Shown: in pieces, positions 20,337-31,121 of the stretch
Position numbering within the stretch: position 1 is the first letter of the stretch
Layout of the letters: every line of letters starts with the position of its first letter
Assembly: GCA_039105265.1 (NCBI GenBank)
Contig: JAPFFF010000024.1
Span: 620,001-684,000, forward strand
Origin: Tritrichomonas musculus
Lineage: Eukaryota; Parabasalia; Tritrichomonadida; Tritrichomonadidae
Length of the DNA stretch: 64,000 nucleotides
Reading direction: 5' to 3'
The notes under the pieces: generated by a model
Databases searched by the model: none
Told to the model about the DNA's origin: nothing
What the model saw: the letters and a program-made list of their open reading frames with translations, nothing else
Translations under genes and position numbers: made by a program

Positions 20337-22592
20337 TTAAATAAGTTTGCTTTCGTTTCCTTTCAGCATCTCACAAATTTCGGCAAATGAAGGACGTTCT
20401 GATGCATTGAATGACCAGCACTTGTTGATTAAGTTGCGTGAAAACTCGGTGAAGCTTTCTGGGATTTTTGCTTTCCTGCCGCTTCCTACATCAATGAAGT
20501 TGACCTTTGGAAATTCGCCTTTGTTGAGGATCAAGTAAACCAAGACGCCGAACGAATAAACATCGACTTTTTCATCGTAGTCAACTTCTTCATTTATCAG
20601 TTCAGGCGCCATGTACAACGATGGGCCTATCATTTGGGTGCGGCTAGTTGTCAGGCTTTCGAAACAGACCAATGTGCAGAGCCCAAAGTCGCTCACTTTG
20701 ATTTTGTTGTTTTCATCGAGCAAAATGTTTTCTAGTTTCAGATCACGGTGAATGATGCCGACTGAGTGAACTGTCTTCATTGCGCTGCTGATGTCAACTA
20801 TTGCACAAATTCGCTCTGAATTCGTCAGCTCCTTGATCTTTTCCTTCAGATTCGACGCACAATACTCAAGAAGAATCGCTGGCGGATGTTTCGCATCACC
20901 AAAACTGATTCCAAATGCTTTGACGATGTTCGCATGGTCAAGAGCATTCAATGATTCCATTTCACGTATTAAATTTTTCATGTTTTTGAAGCTGACAACA
21001 AATTTCTCTTCATCTTCATCATCAAAATTCTTTTCTTTGACGATATCTGCGTCGTAGACTTTAAGTGCAAATGTTTTTCCACGTGTAACTTCGAAGACTT
21101 CCGATGTGGTTCCTCGTCCAAGTAACTTGATCTTCTTCATTTTGTCCACCACTCTTGGGTCAAAGATTTCAAGTGAACAGGCTTCTTGGCTTTCATCTGA
21201 TTTTTTTTCATCTGTCACTTTATCTTTATCGGCATCTCTTTCTTTCAATTTCAATTTCAATTTATCATTTTCTGCTTCGATTTCTTTGATTCGCTTTTGT
21301 AATTCATCAAGTTTTTCCTGCAGTGACAAGCATTCTTCCTTCAATGATAAATTTTGATCTTTTAGTGACGAATTTTCTTCTTTTAATGTTGAATTTTCTG
21401 CTTTTAATGCTGAATTTTCTGCTTTTAATGAAACAGTTTCTTTATCTTTAGATTCATGTTCTGAGATTTCTTTTTTTGAATCTGTTTCTGGCGGCATCAC
21501 TTCTGGAAGTGAATAAGGCTTTTTGATCCTGTTTGGCGTGTTTGGCGGTGGCTGGACACCAACAAAGGCAACTGATATGCAGCTTCCCACAATGCAAAAA
21601 GTTGCATTACTTGAGATCATTGATTCTTCTGGAAGAGAAATATTATTTTTTATTTCTTTCTCGAGCATGAGTTGGTTAGCGAAGTTACTTCCGCATCCGA
21701 TAACTTTTCCATCAGATGTCCTGAACAATGAATCATTAACGCCAGCGAAAGCCTCGACAATATTGCACTTATTCAATGATTCGATATATTCAAATTTATC
21801 GAGATTGTCTTTATTGTTCGGTAATCCGAGCCTGCAGTTATCATTAGTTCCACGACCGAAGACACGTCCGTCGTTTGTAATAGCGAAAAAGTGCTCGTAT
21901 GTTCCGCTGATTTCTTTTATATTAGAAAGTTCACTCACTTTGACAAAAGACATACTTTCTTCTTTTTTCAACGAGCATTCAAATACATTGCCACTTTCAC
22001 TAAGAACAATGACTGACTTGTTGCAGCAGGCTGCTTTGACAGCTTTTTCGTTGTCTGGAAGATTCAATGCTTCGAGTTCTGATGCTGGTGATTTGAAAAC
22101 TGACCTTGTTATAATGATCACTGAACCTTCTGTGTCAATTACTGCTGATATGACACAACCACCAAAAAGTGACACCGGTGACCGTTTACCAATATTGAGA
22201 AATGTTGTTTTTTCATTAGAATGGGCATAGATAAGCTGTGGTGAATCACTGCTGGTTTCGCCTGAAACTAGATAAAGAGTGTAATAACCACCAGTAACAG
22301 CAGAAATGAAATTACATGGTTGACCTTTTTCATATTTAAGATTAATTCTGGTATCGGTTCTAAATGCTTCCTTTTTTAATGTTGAGCTGATTTCTCCATT
22401 GCTATTTGAACCGACTGCAAATGCTTCGCCTTTTTGTGTTATCCAAACTGAATGATGAAATGCTGAAAAAGATAATAAAGAAGAAACTTCAAGACTTGAT
22501 TTAATCGGTTTTTCAATATCTTTTGGTTTATTAGATATAGGATTTAGGCTTCCACCTAACCTAAAATCACCATTTTGTCCACACAAAAACAT
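20337..22592 (-). CDS. RCC1-like repeat / coiled-coil / protein kinase fusion (paralogue 1)
   Basis: A 751-residue protein in three parts. Residues 1-345 are a degenerate RCC1-like propeller (repeated GRGTNDNCRLG, VIGCGSNFANQL patterns). Residues 375-465 are a coiled coil of heptads (LKAENS, LKEENSSLKDQN). Residues 485-745 are a protein kinase with LGRGTTSEVFEV (P-loop), FALKVYD (catalytic Lys), HRDLKLEN, VSDFGLC and MAPELI. All catalytic residues are present, so it should be active, probably as a Ser/Thr kinase of TKL-like type. The coiled coil suggests dimerisation. It lies 233 bp downstream of a close paralogue on the same strand, an obvious tandem duplication. The start is the ATG at 22592. 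Such fusions are familiar in trichomonads, where their pathways are unknown. Confidence 0.9.
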   Translation of the reverse strand: MFLCGQNGDFRLGGSLNPISNKPKDIEKPIKSSLEVSSLLSFSAFHHSVWITQKGEAFAVGSNSNGEISSTLKKEAFRTDTRINLKYEKGQPCNFISAVTGGYYTLYLVSGETSSDSPQLIYAHSNEKTTFLNIGKRSPVSLFGGCVISAVIDTEGSVIIITRSVFKSPASELEALNLPDNEKAVKAACCNKSVIVLSESGNVFECSLKKEESMSFVKVSELSNIKEISGTYEHFFAITNDGRVFGRGTNDNCRLGLPNNKDNLDKFEYIESLNKCNIVEAFAGVNDSLFRTSDGKVIGCGSNFANQLMLEKEIKNNISLPEESMISSNATFCIVGSCISVAFVGVQPPPNTPNRIKKPYSLPEVMPPETDSKKEISEHESKDKETVSLKAENSALKAENSTLKEENSSLKDQNLSLKEECLSLQEKLDELQKRIKEIEAENDKLKLKLKERDADKDKVTDEKKSDESQEACSLEIFDPRVVDKMKKIKLLGRGTTSEVFEVTRGKTFALKVYDADIVKEKNFDDEDEEKFVVSFKNMKNLIREMESLNALDHANIVKAFGISFGDAKHPPAILLEYCASNLKEKIKELTNSERICAIVDISSAMKTVHSVGIIHRDLKLENILLDENNKIKVSDFGLCTLVCFESLTTSRTQMIGPSLYMAPELINEEVDYDEKVDVYSFGVLVYLILNKGEFPKVNFIDVGSGRKAKIPESFTEFSRNLINKCWSFNASERPSFAEICEMLKGNESKLI

Positions 22593-22825
22593 TTGTAAAT
22601 TTGAATGCCGTCATTGAAAAAAAAAATTCAACACTGTCAAAGTTTTTTTTTAATTTACATCATATCTTCATATATTTTTAGTAAATACAAACAAATAAAA
22701 ATATAAATAAATAAAATAACCATATTTTTTTAACTTTTATTAATTTTTAAACCTGTTGAACTTTTTTATGGTTGATTGATTTTATAGTAATTTGGAGCCA
22801 CTTTGTATTATTTCAATTTGAACAT

Positions 22826-25030
22826 TTAAATGAGTTTGCTTTCATTTCCTTTCAAAATATCACAGATTTCTGCAAATGATGGACGGTCCGATGCTTTGAA
22901 CGACCAACACTTATTAATCAGACTTTTTGAGAACTCGCTGATTGTGCCTGGAATATCTGCCTTCTTGTCCGCAATGACATCAGCGAAGCCAATTTTTGGG
23001 AATTCTCCTTTTGTGAGGATCAAGTAGACTACAACTCCGAATGAGTAAATATCCACTTTTTCATTGTAATCTGATCGTTCTTGTAATAGCTCAGGCGCCA
23101 TGTACTTGAGTGTTCCTGTCATTTGGGTGCGACTTTTACTTTCGTTGTCGACTGTCATCAATGTGCAGAGTCCAAAGTCGCTCACTTTGATTTTGTTGTT
23201 TTCATCGAGCAAAATGTTTTCTAGTTTCAGATCACGGTGAATGATGCCGACTGAGTGAACTGTCCTCATTGCGCTGCTGATGTCAACTATTGCACAAATT
23301 CGCTCTGAATTCGTCAGCTTCTTGATCTTCTTCTTCAGATTGGATACACAATACTCAAGAAGAATTGCTGGCGGATGTTTCGCATCGCCAAAACTGATTC
23401 CAAATGCTTTGACGATGTTCGCATGGTCAAGCTGGTTTATGCTTTCGTATTCAAGGAGGAACTTCCGCATGTTATTGGCGTTGACGATAATCTTTTCTTC
23501 TTCTTCTTCGTCATCGTTCTCGTCACAGACGATCTCCGGGTAGTAGACTTTAAGAGCAAAACGTGTTTCACGCGTAACTTCGAAGACTTCTGATGTGGCG
23601 CCTCGTCCAAGTGACTTGATCTTCTTCATTTTGTCCAGCGTGTCTATGTCAAGCATGTCAAGTGAACTGCCTTTTTTGCTTCCATTTGTCACTTTTTTCT
23701 CTTCTTCTTTCTCTTTTTCCTTTAATTTGATTTTCAATTTTTTGTTTTCAGCTTCAATTTCATTGATATGCTTTTGCGATGCTTCAACCCTTTTTTTCAG
23801 TGACGAACTTTCTTTCTTTAGTGATGAATTTTCTTCTTTCAGCGAATTTATCTCTTTATCTTTTAATTCAAGAGATTTTCGCAATTTTGAAATTTCATCG
23901 GTTGAAGTTTTTACCATTTTTTTCTTATCTTTACGCGGAGTTGTTGATGCTGAAAACTTTGTGATTTTCCTGTTTGGCGTGTTTGGCGGAGGCTCGACAT
24001 CAACAAACGCAACTGATGTATGAATTCCTGAGATGCAAAAAGTGCCACCACTTGCTATTGATGCCTCTTCTGGCGGATAAACACTACTTTTATTTCCACT
24101 TTTGAGCATGAGTTCTCCAAAAGCGTTCCATCCGCAGCCAATAATTTGTCCTTCTGCTGTTATAAACATCGAATCAAAATAGCCAGCCGAGGCTTCAACA
24201 ACATTGTACTTCCTGAGCGATTCAATAACTTTAAATTCATTCACATTTTCTATACTTTCTGGGAATCCGAGTTTATTGAATTCATTACTTCCACGAGCGA
24301 AGACACGTCCGTCGTTTGTAATAGCAAGAAAGTGCTCATGCGTTCCGCTGATTTCTTTTATATTAGAAAGTTCATTCACTTTAACAAATGTCATTTTTTT
24401 TGCTTTCAACGAACATTCAAATACATTGCCACTTTCACTAAGAACAATGACACATTGGTCACAGCAGGCTGCTTTGACAGCTTTTTCGTTGTCTGGAAGA
24501 TTCAATACTTCGAGTTCTGATGCTGGTGAATTGAAAACTGACCTTGTTATAATGATCACTGAACCTTCTGTGTCAATTACTGCTGATATTTTGTTACCAC
24601 CAAAAAGTGACACCGGCGACCGTTTACCAATATTGAGGAAAATCGTTTTTTCATCAGAATAGGCTAAAATAAGCTGTGGCGTATCATTACTGGTTTCTCC
24701 TGAAACTAGATACAATGTGTAGTGATTACCATTAACAGCAGAAATGAAATTGCATGGTTGCCCGTTTTTATATTTAAGATTAATTTTTGTATCTTTTCCA
24801 AATTTTATTTTTGGCATTGTTGAGCTGATTATACCATCTTCGTTAGAGCCAACTGCAAATGCTTCGCCATTTTTCGTTATCCAAACTGAATGATGATATG
24901 TTGAAAACGACAATAACGATGAAACTTCGAGGGATGATTGACAAAAAGGCCTGATACTCTCTGGATTACCAGTTCTATTATTTAAGCTTCCACTTAGTCT
25001 ATAATCATCGTTATTCCCACATACAATCAT
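22826..25030 (-). CDS. RCC1-like repeat / coiled-coil / protein kinase fusion (paralogue 2)
   Basis: A 734-residue tandem paralogue of the gene at 20337-22592 with the same order: an RCC1-like region (about 1-345), a coiled coil (about 375-450, LKEENSSLKKESSSLKKR) and a kinase (about 470-728). The kinase motifs LGRGATSEVFEV, FALKVYY, HRDLKLEN, VSDFGLC and MAPELLQ are intact. The kinase core is nearly identical in DNA to its neighbour over a block that includes HRDLKLENILLDENNKIKVS, whereas the coiled coils and the activation-loop flank have diverged. This pattern suggests gene conversion. The start is the ATG at 25030. Confidence 0.9.
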   Translation of the reverse strand: MIVCGNNDDYRLSGSLNNRTGNPESIRPFCQSSLEVSSLLSFSTYHHSVWITKNGEAFAVGSNEDGIISSTMPKIKFGKDTKINLKYKNGQPCNFISAVNGNHYTLYLVSGETSNDTPQLILAYSDEKTIFLNIGKRSPVSLFGGNKISAVIDTEGSVIIITRSVFNSPASELEVLNLPDNEKAVKAACCDQCVIVLSESGNVFECSLKAKKMTFVKVNELSNIKEISGTHEHFLAITNDGRVFARGSNEFNKLGFPESIENVNEFKVIESLRKYNVVEASAGYFDSMFITAEGQIIGCGWNAFGELMLKSGNKSSVYPPEEASIASGGTFCISGIHTSVAFVDVEPPPNTPNRKITKFSASTTPRKDKKKMVKTSTDEISKLRKSLELKDKEINSLKEENSSLKKESSSLKKRVEASQKHINEIEAENKKLKIKLKEKEKEEEKKVTNGSKKGSSLDMLDIDTLDKMKKIKSLGRGATSEVFEVTRETRFALKVYYPEIVCDENDDEEEEEKIIVNANNMRKFLLEYESINQLDHANIVKAFGISFGDAKHPPAILLEYCVSNLKKKIKKLTNSERICAIVDISSAMRTVHSVGIIHRDLKLENILLDENNKIKVSDFGLCTLMTVDNESKSRTQMTGTLKYMAPELLQERSDYNEKVDIYSFGVVVYLILTKGEFPKIGFADVIADKKADIPGTISEFSKSLINKCWSFKASDRPSFAEICDILKGNESKLI

Positions 25031-25424
25031 TTTAAATGAAAATTTCCAAATAAACCATTGAATTTCAAAAGCTTTTGAAATTAAAACCCAAAATTTTTAA
25101 TATAGATTATACATTTGTATTATTAAAAGTTGTAGGCAACAATACAACCGAAATAGAGTTAATCAAATCTAATTTCCAAAAACAGAGCTAGTCAATTAAA
25201 GATTTAAACTATAAAATAATATTTAAATGCTTAATTGACTAGTTCTGTTTTCTTAAAAACACTGATATTTAATCATAAATTCATAGTTAGATATACAAGT
25301 AGAAAAACAACTGCAGCAGCAACAGCATGATGATATGTAGAAAAGATATCTTTTAACATAAACTCTGAAAAATTTTAATTAATTTTGAAAATTTTCAAAA
25401 ATTTTCTAAAATAAATTAGAAATA
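25031..25424. other. left flank of the Polinton, with an imperfect hairpin
   Basis: No gene. An inverted repeat of 17-bp arms (CAGAGCTAGTCAATTAA near 25183 and TTAATTGACTAGTTCTG near 25240, one mismatch) lies here. The last 75 bp before the Polinton match, in reverse complement, sequence at about 45405-45470, the left half of the unoccupied copy of the insertion site. Confidence 0.65.
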
Positions 25425-25429
25425 TGAAT

Positions 25430-25723
25430 AGTAGTATACGTTTGCGGTGATTTCAGACCTCCGGTCTTCAATCCCCTCAAACACCCCTAATTTTGGCACT
25501 TTTTTGGTCTCCAACTACCCAATTTTAGCCATTTTTTGACCTCCAGAGTGTTGTCAGAAAACCCCCTATCACTATAGGGCACTTCCCATAGCGTCTTTTT
25601 GGGTCAAAAAGTATCAATATTTGCCTCTTTATTGCCTCAAAAAGCTGTTTGTCATACCCACTAATAAATGCGTGATTTTGGACCGGACGAGTTGTTTCAA
25701 CTTTTTTGAAAAAAATATTTTTT
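25430..25723 (+). repeat. left terminal inverted repeat of the Polinton
   Basis: It starts AGTAGTATACGTTTGCGG and is the exact reverse complement of 42263-42556 as far as I can read. An open frame of about 70 codons runs through both copies, but it uses no convincing start and is a consequence of the repeat. Confidence 0.95.
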
Positions 25724-25793
25724 GGAAATTTTCTCATCCACGATAAGAGGTATAAATTTTTTATATTTTTTATTTTTTATCTTCATTGCAAAA

Positions 25794-28700
25794 ATGAGAC
25801 TCTCCGAAGCTACTCCCGAAAAATTACAAGAACTATTTGAATTGATAATAAACGAGAAACTACAACACGACTTTTCATATTATTGGAACTCACAAGAGGA
25901 ATTCTATTATGACATCCGAGAATGTGCTAAGTATGAAGGGTACGATGGAGATTTAGACAACTATGATGCTATGTACTGGTACTTTAAAGGCAAGAACAAC
26001 ACACCCACACAACAACCTAAACAACAAGAAGAACCTCCCAAAGAACAACCCAAACAAGCTGAAGGATCAAAAGGTCCCGCGACTTCATCGAAACAACCTC
26101 TCAAGACGGAGAACAACTCGCAACAAGAAATCGTGAATCAAATAATGGAAAAATTAGAATACTCCCCAAGAAGATGGGAGATCGACTTTGAGAGATTAGA
26201 TAAGGACGGCAGACTCTTATTGCTTCCCAAATTGAAGGAATTCTTTGAAGAATATATAGATTCTTTACCCATTATCGCCAAATACAAACTCGCTTTCAAA
26301 ATCAAAAGTCAATGGCATTCCTATCAATTGACGCCCGAAATATACAACAAATTAATGGATAATCTGACAGAAAAACACTTCATCTTCGATATAGAGAACG
26401 CTGTACCAGAATATTTTTATGAGAATGGTGCCGAAAAAATACCCGAATGGAGCCTCTTTGAAGCAGTTCGCTTTAGTGAATTTCAGAATATTAAGGCAAA
26501 AAATGACGTTGGAGGAAGTTTCTTTCAATATTTGGTACGTGAAAACTGTCCATCAAATGTCTCAAAATATCTCGAAATTTTACAAATATTTTCCTCCCTC
26601 GTGGACAAAAAAGGCAAACAGAGAAAGGAATTGGACGATTGCTGCTTCATTTACGCACTTCAACAAACAGGATGCTACGATGACGATACACTAAACAAAA
26701 TGCGCCTAAGGATTAATTCAAGATATCTCTCCCAAAAAGCTCTAAACGAACTATGTACTGAGTTCAATATTCACGTCAAATTATCGTTTATCAACGAAGA
26801 TACCAATGGAAAAAACAAGAAACGTTCTGTCAGGTCCAAAAAGAATGGTTCAAATAAACATTATTTAGGTATAGAAAATGCTGAGCCAAACAGAACTCAC
26901 ACAATGAACGTCTTCAATAAGCACTATTTTCTTGAAGAAACAACTCCTTTCAGCACGTACTATATCAATCACCTCAATCAATGCACAGAAGACAAATACT
27001 ATAAAGAATACAACGTAGACCACTGGCGATCCGCAAGACGCTTCATGACATCATCAGACCTCGTTCGAACTTTAATGAAAAACAACTTCTTCGTCCCAAT
27101 CACATTCGGTCAATATAAGGTCCTCAACACAGTTTTCTACAAAGAAGTAATCAACGATATTGACCTTATCGACCTCGAATATAACGAAGAACAATGCACA
27201 AAACTAATCAAAGAGGACAAAAAGAAACTCTCAGAAAATGATAACAAAACATATTGGTATGCCGATTTTGAAGCAGATACATCAACAGAAATTCACAAAC
27301 CTTTCCTCTGCGTCTTACAGAATAGAACAGGCCGAATCAATAAAACTTTCCGAGGAGAAGACTGTAATAAACAATTACTAGATTATTTACCCGATGATGC
27401 AGTCGTTTATTTCCACAATTTAGCGTATGATATCAGAATGCTGGCCTCTTTCGGACTCGCCAAATCCATCATCAAAGGCACAAAAACAATGAAGGCTGAT
27501 ATAAAATATAATAACAAAACAATTCATCTCAAAGACTCTTTGCCAATTCTTTCCTGCAAATTATCTCAATTACCCTCAATGTTTGACATTCCTGACATAC
27601 AAAAAGAGATATTTCCATACAAATATTATACTCTTGATCGCCTACAAACTAACTGTGGCACAATTAACGAAGCAGGAGAAAATGAAGACAAAATTTGGAC
27701 AGATGAAGACTACAATTTATTCAACACTAATATCGATAAAATATCTGGCTGCCAAATAGACGAAAATCATTTTGACATGTGGAAATATGCAGAATTTTAC
27801 TGCCAGCAAGATGTTAATATCCTCAGAATCGGATTCAATAAACTGCGTGAAGGATTCATCAAAGACTTCAAAGTCGACCCATTTAATTTCATCAGCATAT
27901 CGTCTCTCGCAAACGAAGTCTTCAATCAAAGAGTCTATTATCCCAACCAAAATCTCTATAAATTAGGCGGTCATGTGAGGTATTTTTGCTCAAAGGCGAT
28001 ATATGGTGGTAGATGTATGACGGCATATAACAAGAAATGGCATGTCAAGAAGAATCTCTGCGATTTTGATGCAGTATCATTATATCCTTCCGCAATGAGT
28101 AGATTATACACAGTTGAAGGACGTCCAAAGGTAATACAGAATGACCAACTCAACTATAATTTCCTCTCCCAACAATCAGCATACATCGTCGAAATCGAAA
28201 TAACAAAAATCAACAAACATTATGCATTTCCGTTAATCGTTCAAAAAATAAATGGCCTAAACAGAAATAACGACATTCTCTCAGAAGGAAATACCATTAA
28301 AATGGTTGTTGATAATATTACTTTGGAGGACTTTATTGAGTTTCAGCAAATAGAATTCAATATTCTGAGAGGATATTACTGGGATGGAAAGAAAGATTAT
28401 CGTATTCAAGAATGTATCAAAAAGATATTCAATAAACGACTCGAATATAAGAAACAGAAGAATCCTTTGCAAAATCTCTACAAACTCATCATGAATTCCT
28501 GCTACGGCAAAACAATAGAGAGGCCAGTAGATAAAGACTACAAATATCTTCACGAAGGAGATGAACTCGACAAATATTGGGCAAAAAACTATAACAAAAT
28601 TGTCGAAGATATTCAGTTAAACAACTCTGACATCCATGCAATAAAGACCCTCAAACAAATAGATAATCACTTCAATTTCTCCCTATTAGGCATTCAAGTT

Positions 28701-29258
28701 CTGTCCATGTCCAAGAGAATAATGAACGAAGTTATGTGTCTTGCTTTCGACATAGGATGCCATATTTATTACCAAGATACTGATAGTATGCATATAGAAT
28801 CTGCGGATTTACCGAAACTCGAAAAGGCCTTCCGCGAGAAATATAACCGCGAACTTATCGGGAAAAATTTAGGACAATTCCATTCAGATTTCCCAGAAAT
28901 AAACGGTCACAATGAGATGCCTGAATCTATTGAATCATTCTTCTTGATGAAGAAAATGTATGTAGATAAACTGCAAGATTCTACTGGAGATATTGACTAT
29001 ATGATACGAGGCAAGGGACTAACTCAGAATTCTATCAAATATAAATTCAATGAAGAGTTTCAAGGAGATGTTATGAAGCTCTATGAAACGCTATATAACG
29101 GAAATTCCATCACATTCGACTTAACAAAAGGACAACCTTGCTTCGAAATGAATAAAAATATGACCGTATCGACAAGAAAAAAATTCGAGAGATGTATCAA
29201 AACAGACTATGCTGAAGGAGATATTACCCAATATTTTAATAGTCAATTTTCCACCTAG
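25794..29258 (+). CDS. Polinton protein-primed family B DNA polymerase
   Basis: About 1154 residues from the ATG at 25794; the open frame extends further into the terminal repeat but has no better start. The 3'-5' exonuclease is recognised by YADFEADT, FHNLAYDIRML and YCQQDVNIL. The polymerase core has DAVSLYPSAM (motif A), KLIMNSCYGKT (motif B) and YYQDTDSMHI (motif C). This is the protein-primed type that replicates linear elements with terminal inverted repeats. The N-terminal 450 residues contain a Pro/Gln-rich linker and regions expected to hold the terminal-protein part. The 3' end overlaps the convergent integrase gene by 23 bp. Confidence 0.95.
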   Translation: MRLSEATPEKLQELFELIINEKLQHDFSYYWNSQEEFYYDIRECAKYEGYDGDLDNYDAMYWYFKGKNNTPTQQPKQQEEPPKEQPKQAEGSKGPATSSKQPLKTENNSQQEIVNQIMEKLEYSPRRWEIDFERLDKDGRLLLLPKLKEFFEEYIDSLPIIAKYKLAFKIKSQWHSYQLTPEIYNKLMDNLTEKHFIFDIENAVPEYFYENGAEKIPEWSLFEAVRFSEFQNIKAKNDVGGSFFQYLVRENCPSNVSKYLEILQIFSSLVDKKGKQRKELDDCCFIYALQQTGCYDDDTLNKMRLRINSRYLSQKALNELCTEFNIHVKLSFINEDTNGKNKKRSVRSKKNGSNKHYLGIENAEPNRTHTMNVFNKHYFLEETTPFSTYYINHLNQCTEDKYYKEYNVDHWRSARRFMTSSDLVRTLMKNNFFVPITFGQYKVLNTVFYKEVINDIDLIDLEYNEEQCTKLIKEDKKKLSENDNKTYWYADFEADTSTEIHKPFLCVLQNRTGRINKTFRGEDCNKQLLDYLPDDAVVYFHNLAYDIRMLASFGLAKSIIKGTKTMKADIKYNNKTIHLKDSLPILSCKLSQLPSMFDIPDIQKEIFPYKYYTLDRLQTNCGTINEAGENEDKIWTDEDYNLFNTNIDKISGCQIDENHFDMWKYAEFYCQQDVNILRIGFNKLREGFIKDFKVDPFNFISISSLANEVFNQRVYYPNQNLYKLGGHVRYFCSKAIYGGRCMTAYNKKWHVKKNLCDFDAVSLYPSAMSRLYTVEGRPKVIQNDQLNYNFLSQQSAYIVEIEITKINKHYAFPLIVQKINGLNRNNDILSEGNTIKMVVDNITLEDFIEFQQIEFNILRGYYWDGKKDYRIQECIKKIFNKRLEYKKQKNPLQNLYKLIMNSCYGKTIERPVDKDYKYLHEGDELDKYWAKNYNKIVEDIQLNNSDIHAIKTLKQIDNHFNFSLLGIQVLSMSKRIMNEVMCLAFDIGCHIYYQDTDSMHIESADLPKLEKAFREKYNRELIGKNLGQFHSDFPEINGHNEMPESIESFFLMKKMYVDKLQDSTGDIDYMIRGKGLTQNSIKYKFNEEFQGDVMKLYETLYNGNSITFDLTKGQPCFEMNKNMTVSTRKKFERCIKTDYAEGDITQYFNSQFST

Positions 29259-31104
29259 GCATCATTTGTCTCATATTTTTTTGTCCTTCAATTTCATACA
29301 AACCATTCTTGAACCCAACAACTCTATACTTTCCTGGCTGTACATTGGACCTTCTCTTCATCATTCCATCCTTTTCGTTATACAATTTTACCGACATCCC
29401 TTTTGGCAAATAGAATCCTTTACTCGTCATTATGTCATAATTCTCCTTACAGATATTCATCACAATCAACGATTCCAGTTCTTTATCTTCATGAACCATC
29501 TTTGGAGACACACTTTTCCTGGCATATTTTGAGAGTGTTTTATGAGGTGCGTTATTATATTGCCTCACCAATTCTTCCATTATCGATGGAGTAATTATCC
29601 CAATTCCCATATTGTAAGCCATATCTCTCAGTGTTCTGATGACTCTATCTATCAGTCCCAAAGAACTGTGCATCGGGTCAGTTTTTACCTGTTTTTGCTC
29701 CTTTTTCATGAAGTCTGGATAATTTCCCATTCTCATTCTTGGTGCAGTTTGCCATTCTATTCCATGTGTCCTATAATAGTTTTGTGCCTTTCTTGAGTTA
29801 AAAGAGCCCTCTCCATCAAACGTCAAGCTCTTTATTACAACGCCAGATTGCAGCAATTTATCGAGGGTTTTCAAGTAAGTATCTGCTGATTTATTATATT
29901 TCGCAAATTTCTGATGCTTTTCTTCCTCTTTCTCATCTCCAAACAATATCTGATTTACCAACTCAACATACAAATATCTTGTATTGACATTTATCATGAC
30001 CAAATAACATAATTTATCAACAAACATCAAATCAATAATATAGGAATTTCTTGATGAAACTTTATGGAGTTGATATAATTTGGCGTTCTTTTTCAGCGGA
30101 AAGTATGATGTGTTCTCGGCTATTTTGACCTGTCTGTCGGGAAACAAACTCTTCAAAGCTCTTATTTTACTCTCTGTTTTGAACCCGATAATATTTTGCT
30201 CCTGAGGAATTTCATAAGTTGAATATGTCGTTGGTTGGAAATAAAATTTATTGACGTATCTATTGTATCTCTCCTCTTCGGACAATCTACTCTCTCCCCA
30301 ATTCCTACTGATTCTATTAAATTCCTCTTTATCTAGCAGTCTCTCATGATTATAAACAACAAATTCGTTCAATTTATTGCTGAATGTATCTCTAAAAATA
30401 GGTCTTTTAGGTCTTTGTCTCTTTTCCCATTCCTCAATAAATTCGTCATAAATTTGTTGTATATCATCATCTTGAATCACAATTCTTGTATAAACTCTGG
30501 GTGTATCTTCAAAGAGATATATGTGTTTATTCCCTCCACTCGCAAAGCGAGAGTCTGCTGTGCAGCCATTTTGCTGAATAAAATCTCTGACAGCACCAAA
30601 TTGTGGCCTGTTTTTGTTGGTCAATTTTTGTCTGAACAATTCTTCTTTGGCTCTTTCACAAGCATCTTTATATCTGGATTCATTGACTCTTTTGATGCCT
30701 TCTTTTAGTTGTTCTATCCTTGCAAAAAGCAATCTATCGATTCTGTCTTGGTTGATTCTCAAGAAATTATTTACGTGTTGAATGTCTGTTCGAGTAAAAA
30801 TATGGTTATAAGTAAATTTTCTCCCATGATTGAAGCAATAAGAATCATCGTCTGTATAGTCCAAAAAGTCGTCCAAAGAGTCTATTTTCTGATTTCCTAG
30901 CCAGTCCATTATCCTCTCAGCTTTATAATTTACTTTTTGTTGAGGGTCAGAAAGGCATCTACAAAATATCCGGATTTTATTACTGGTAATCAGGACATCC
31001 CCATCATTGCCTCTCAACAAATCGTCTATCGGCAAGTTTGTTTCCGATATAATATGATTTATTATTTCATCCGTGTTATTGTAAAGTAAATTACTTGTAT
31101 TCAT
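29236..31104 (-). CDS. Polinton retroviral-type integrase
   Basis: A 622-residue protein. Its central part has the RNase H-like integrase fold, recognised around YIIDLMFVDKLCYLVMINVN, VIKSLTFDGEGSFNS and GLIDRVIRTLRD. A small SH3/chromo-like C-terminal module (PGKYRVVGFKNGLYEIEG) follows. The N-terminal 300 residues are of unknown function. In this family the enzyme inserts the element and makes the short flanking duplication. It is convergent with the polymerase gene and divergent from the small gene at 31122. Confidence 0.85.
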   Translation of the reverse strand: MNTSNLLYNNTDEIINHIISETNLPIDDLLRGNDGDVLITSNKIRIFCRCLSDPQQKVNYKAERIMDWLGNQKIDSLDDFLDYTDDDSYCFNHGRKFTYNHIFTRTDIQHVNNFLRINQDRIDRLLFARIEQLKEGIKRVNESRYKDACERAKEELFRQKLTNKNRPQFGAVRDFIQQNGCTADSRFASGGNKHIYLFEDTPRVYTRIVIQDDDIQQIYDEFIEEWEKRQRPKRPIFRDTFSNKLNEFVVYNHERLLDKEEFNRISRNWGESRLSEEERYNRYVNKFYFQPTTYSTYEIPQEQNIIGFKTESKIRALKSLFPDRQVKIAENTSYFPLKKNAKLYQLHKVSSRNSYIIDLMFVDKLCYLVMINVNTRYLYVELVNQILFGDEKEEEKHQKFAKYNKSADTYLKTLDKLLQSGVVIKSLTFDGEGSFNSRKAQNYYRTHGIEWQTAPRMRMGNYPDFMKKEQKQVKTDPMHSSLGLIDRVIRTLRDMAYNMGIGIITPSIMEELVRQYNNAPHKTLSKYARKSVSPKMVHEDKELESLIVMNICKENYDIMTSKGFYLPKGMSVKLYNEKDGMMKRRSNVQPGKYRVVGFKNGLYEIEGQKNMRQMMPRWKIDY

Positions 31105-31121
31105 TTTTTATTTGGTAGAAA

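Noticed and set aside
25525-25737. Frame of about 70 codons in both Polinton terminal repeats
   Set aside because: It is repeated only because the terminal repeats are identical, and it extends across the repeat border with different starts.
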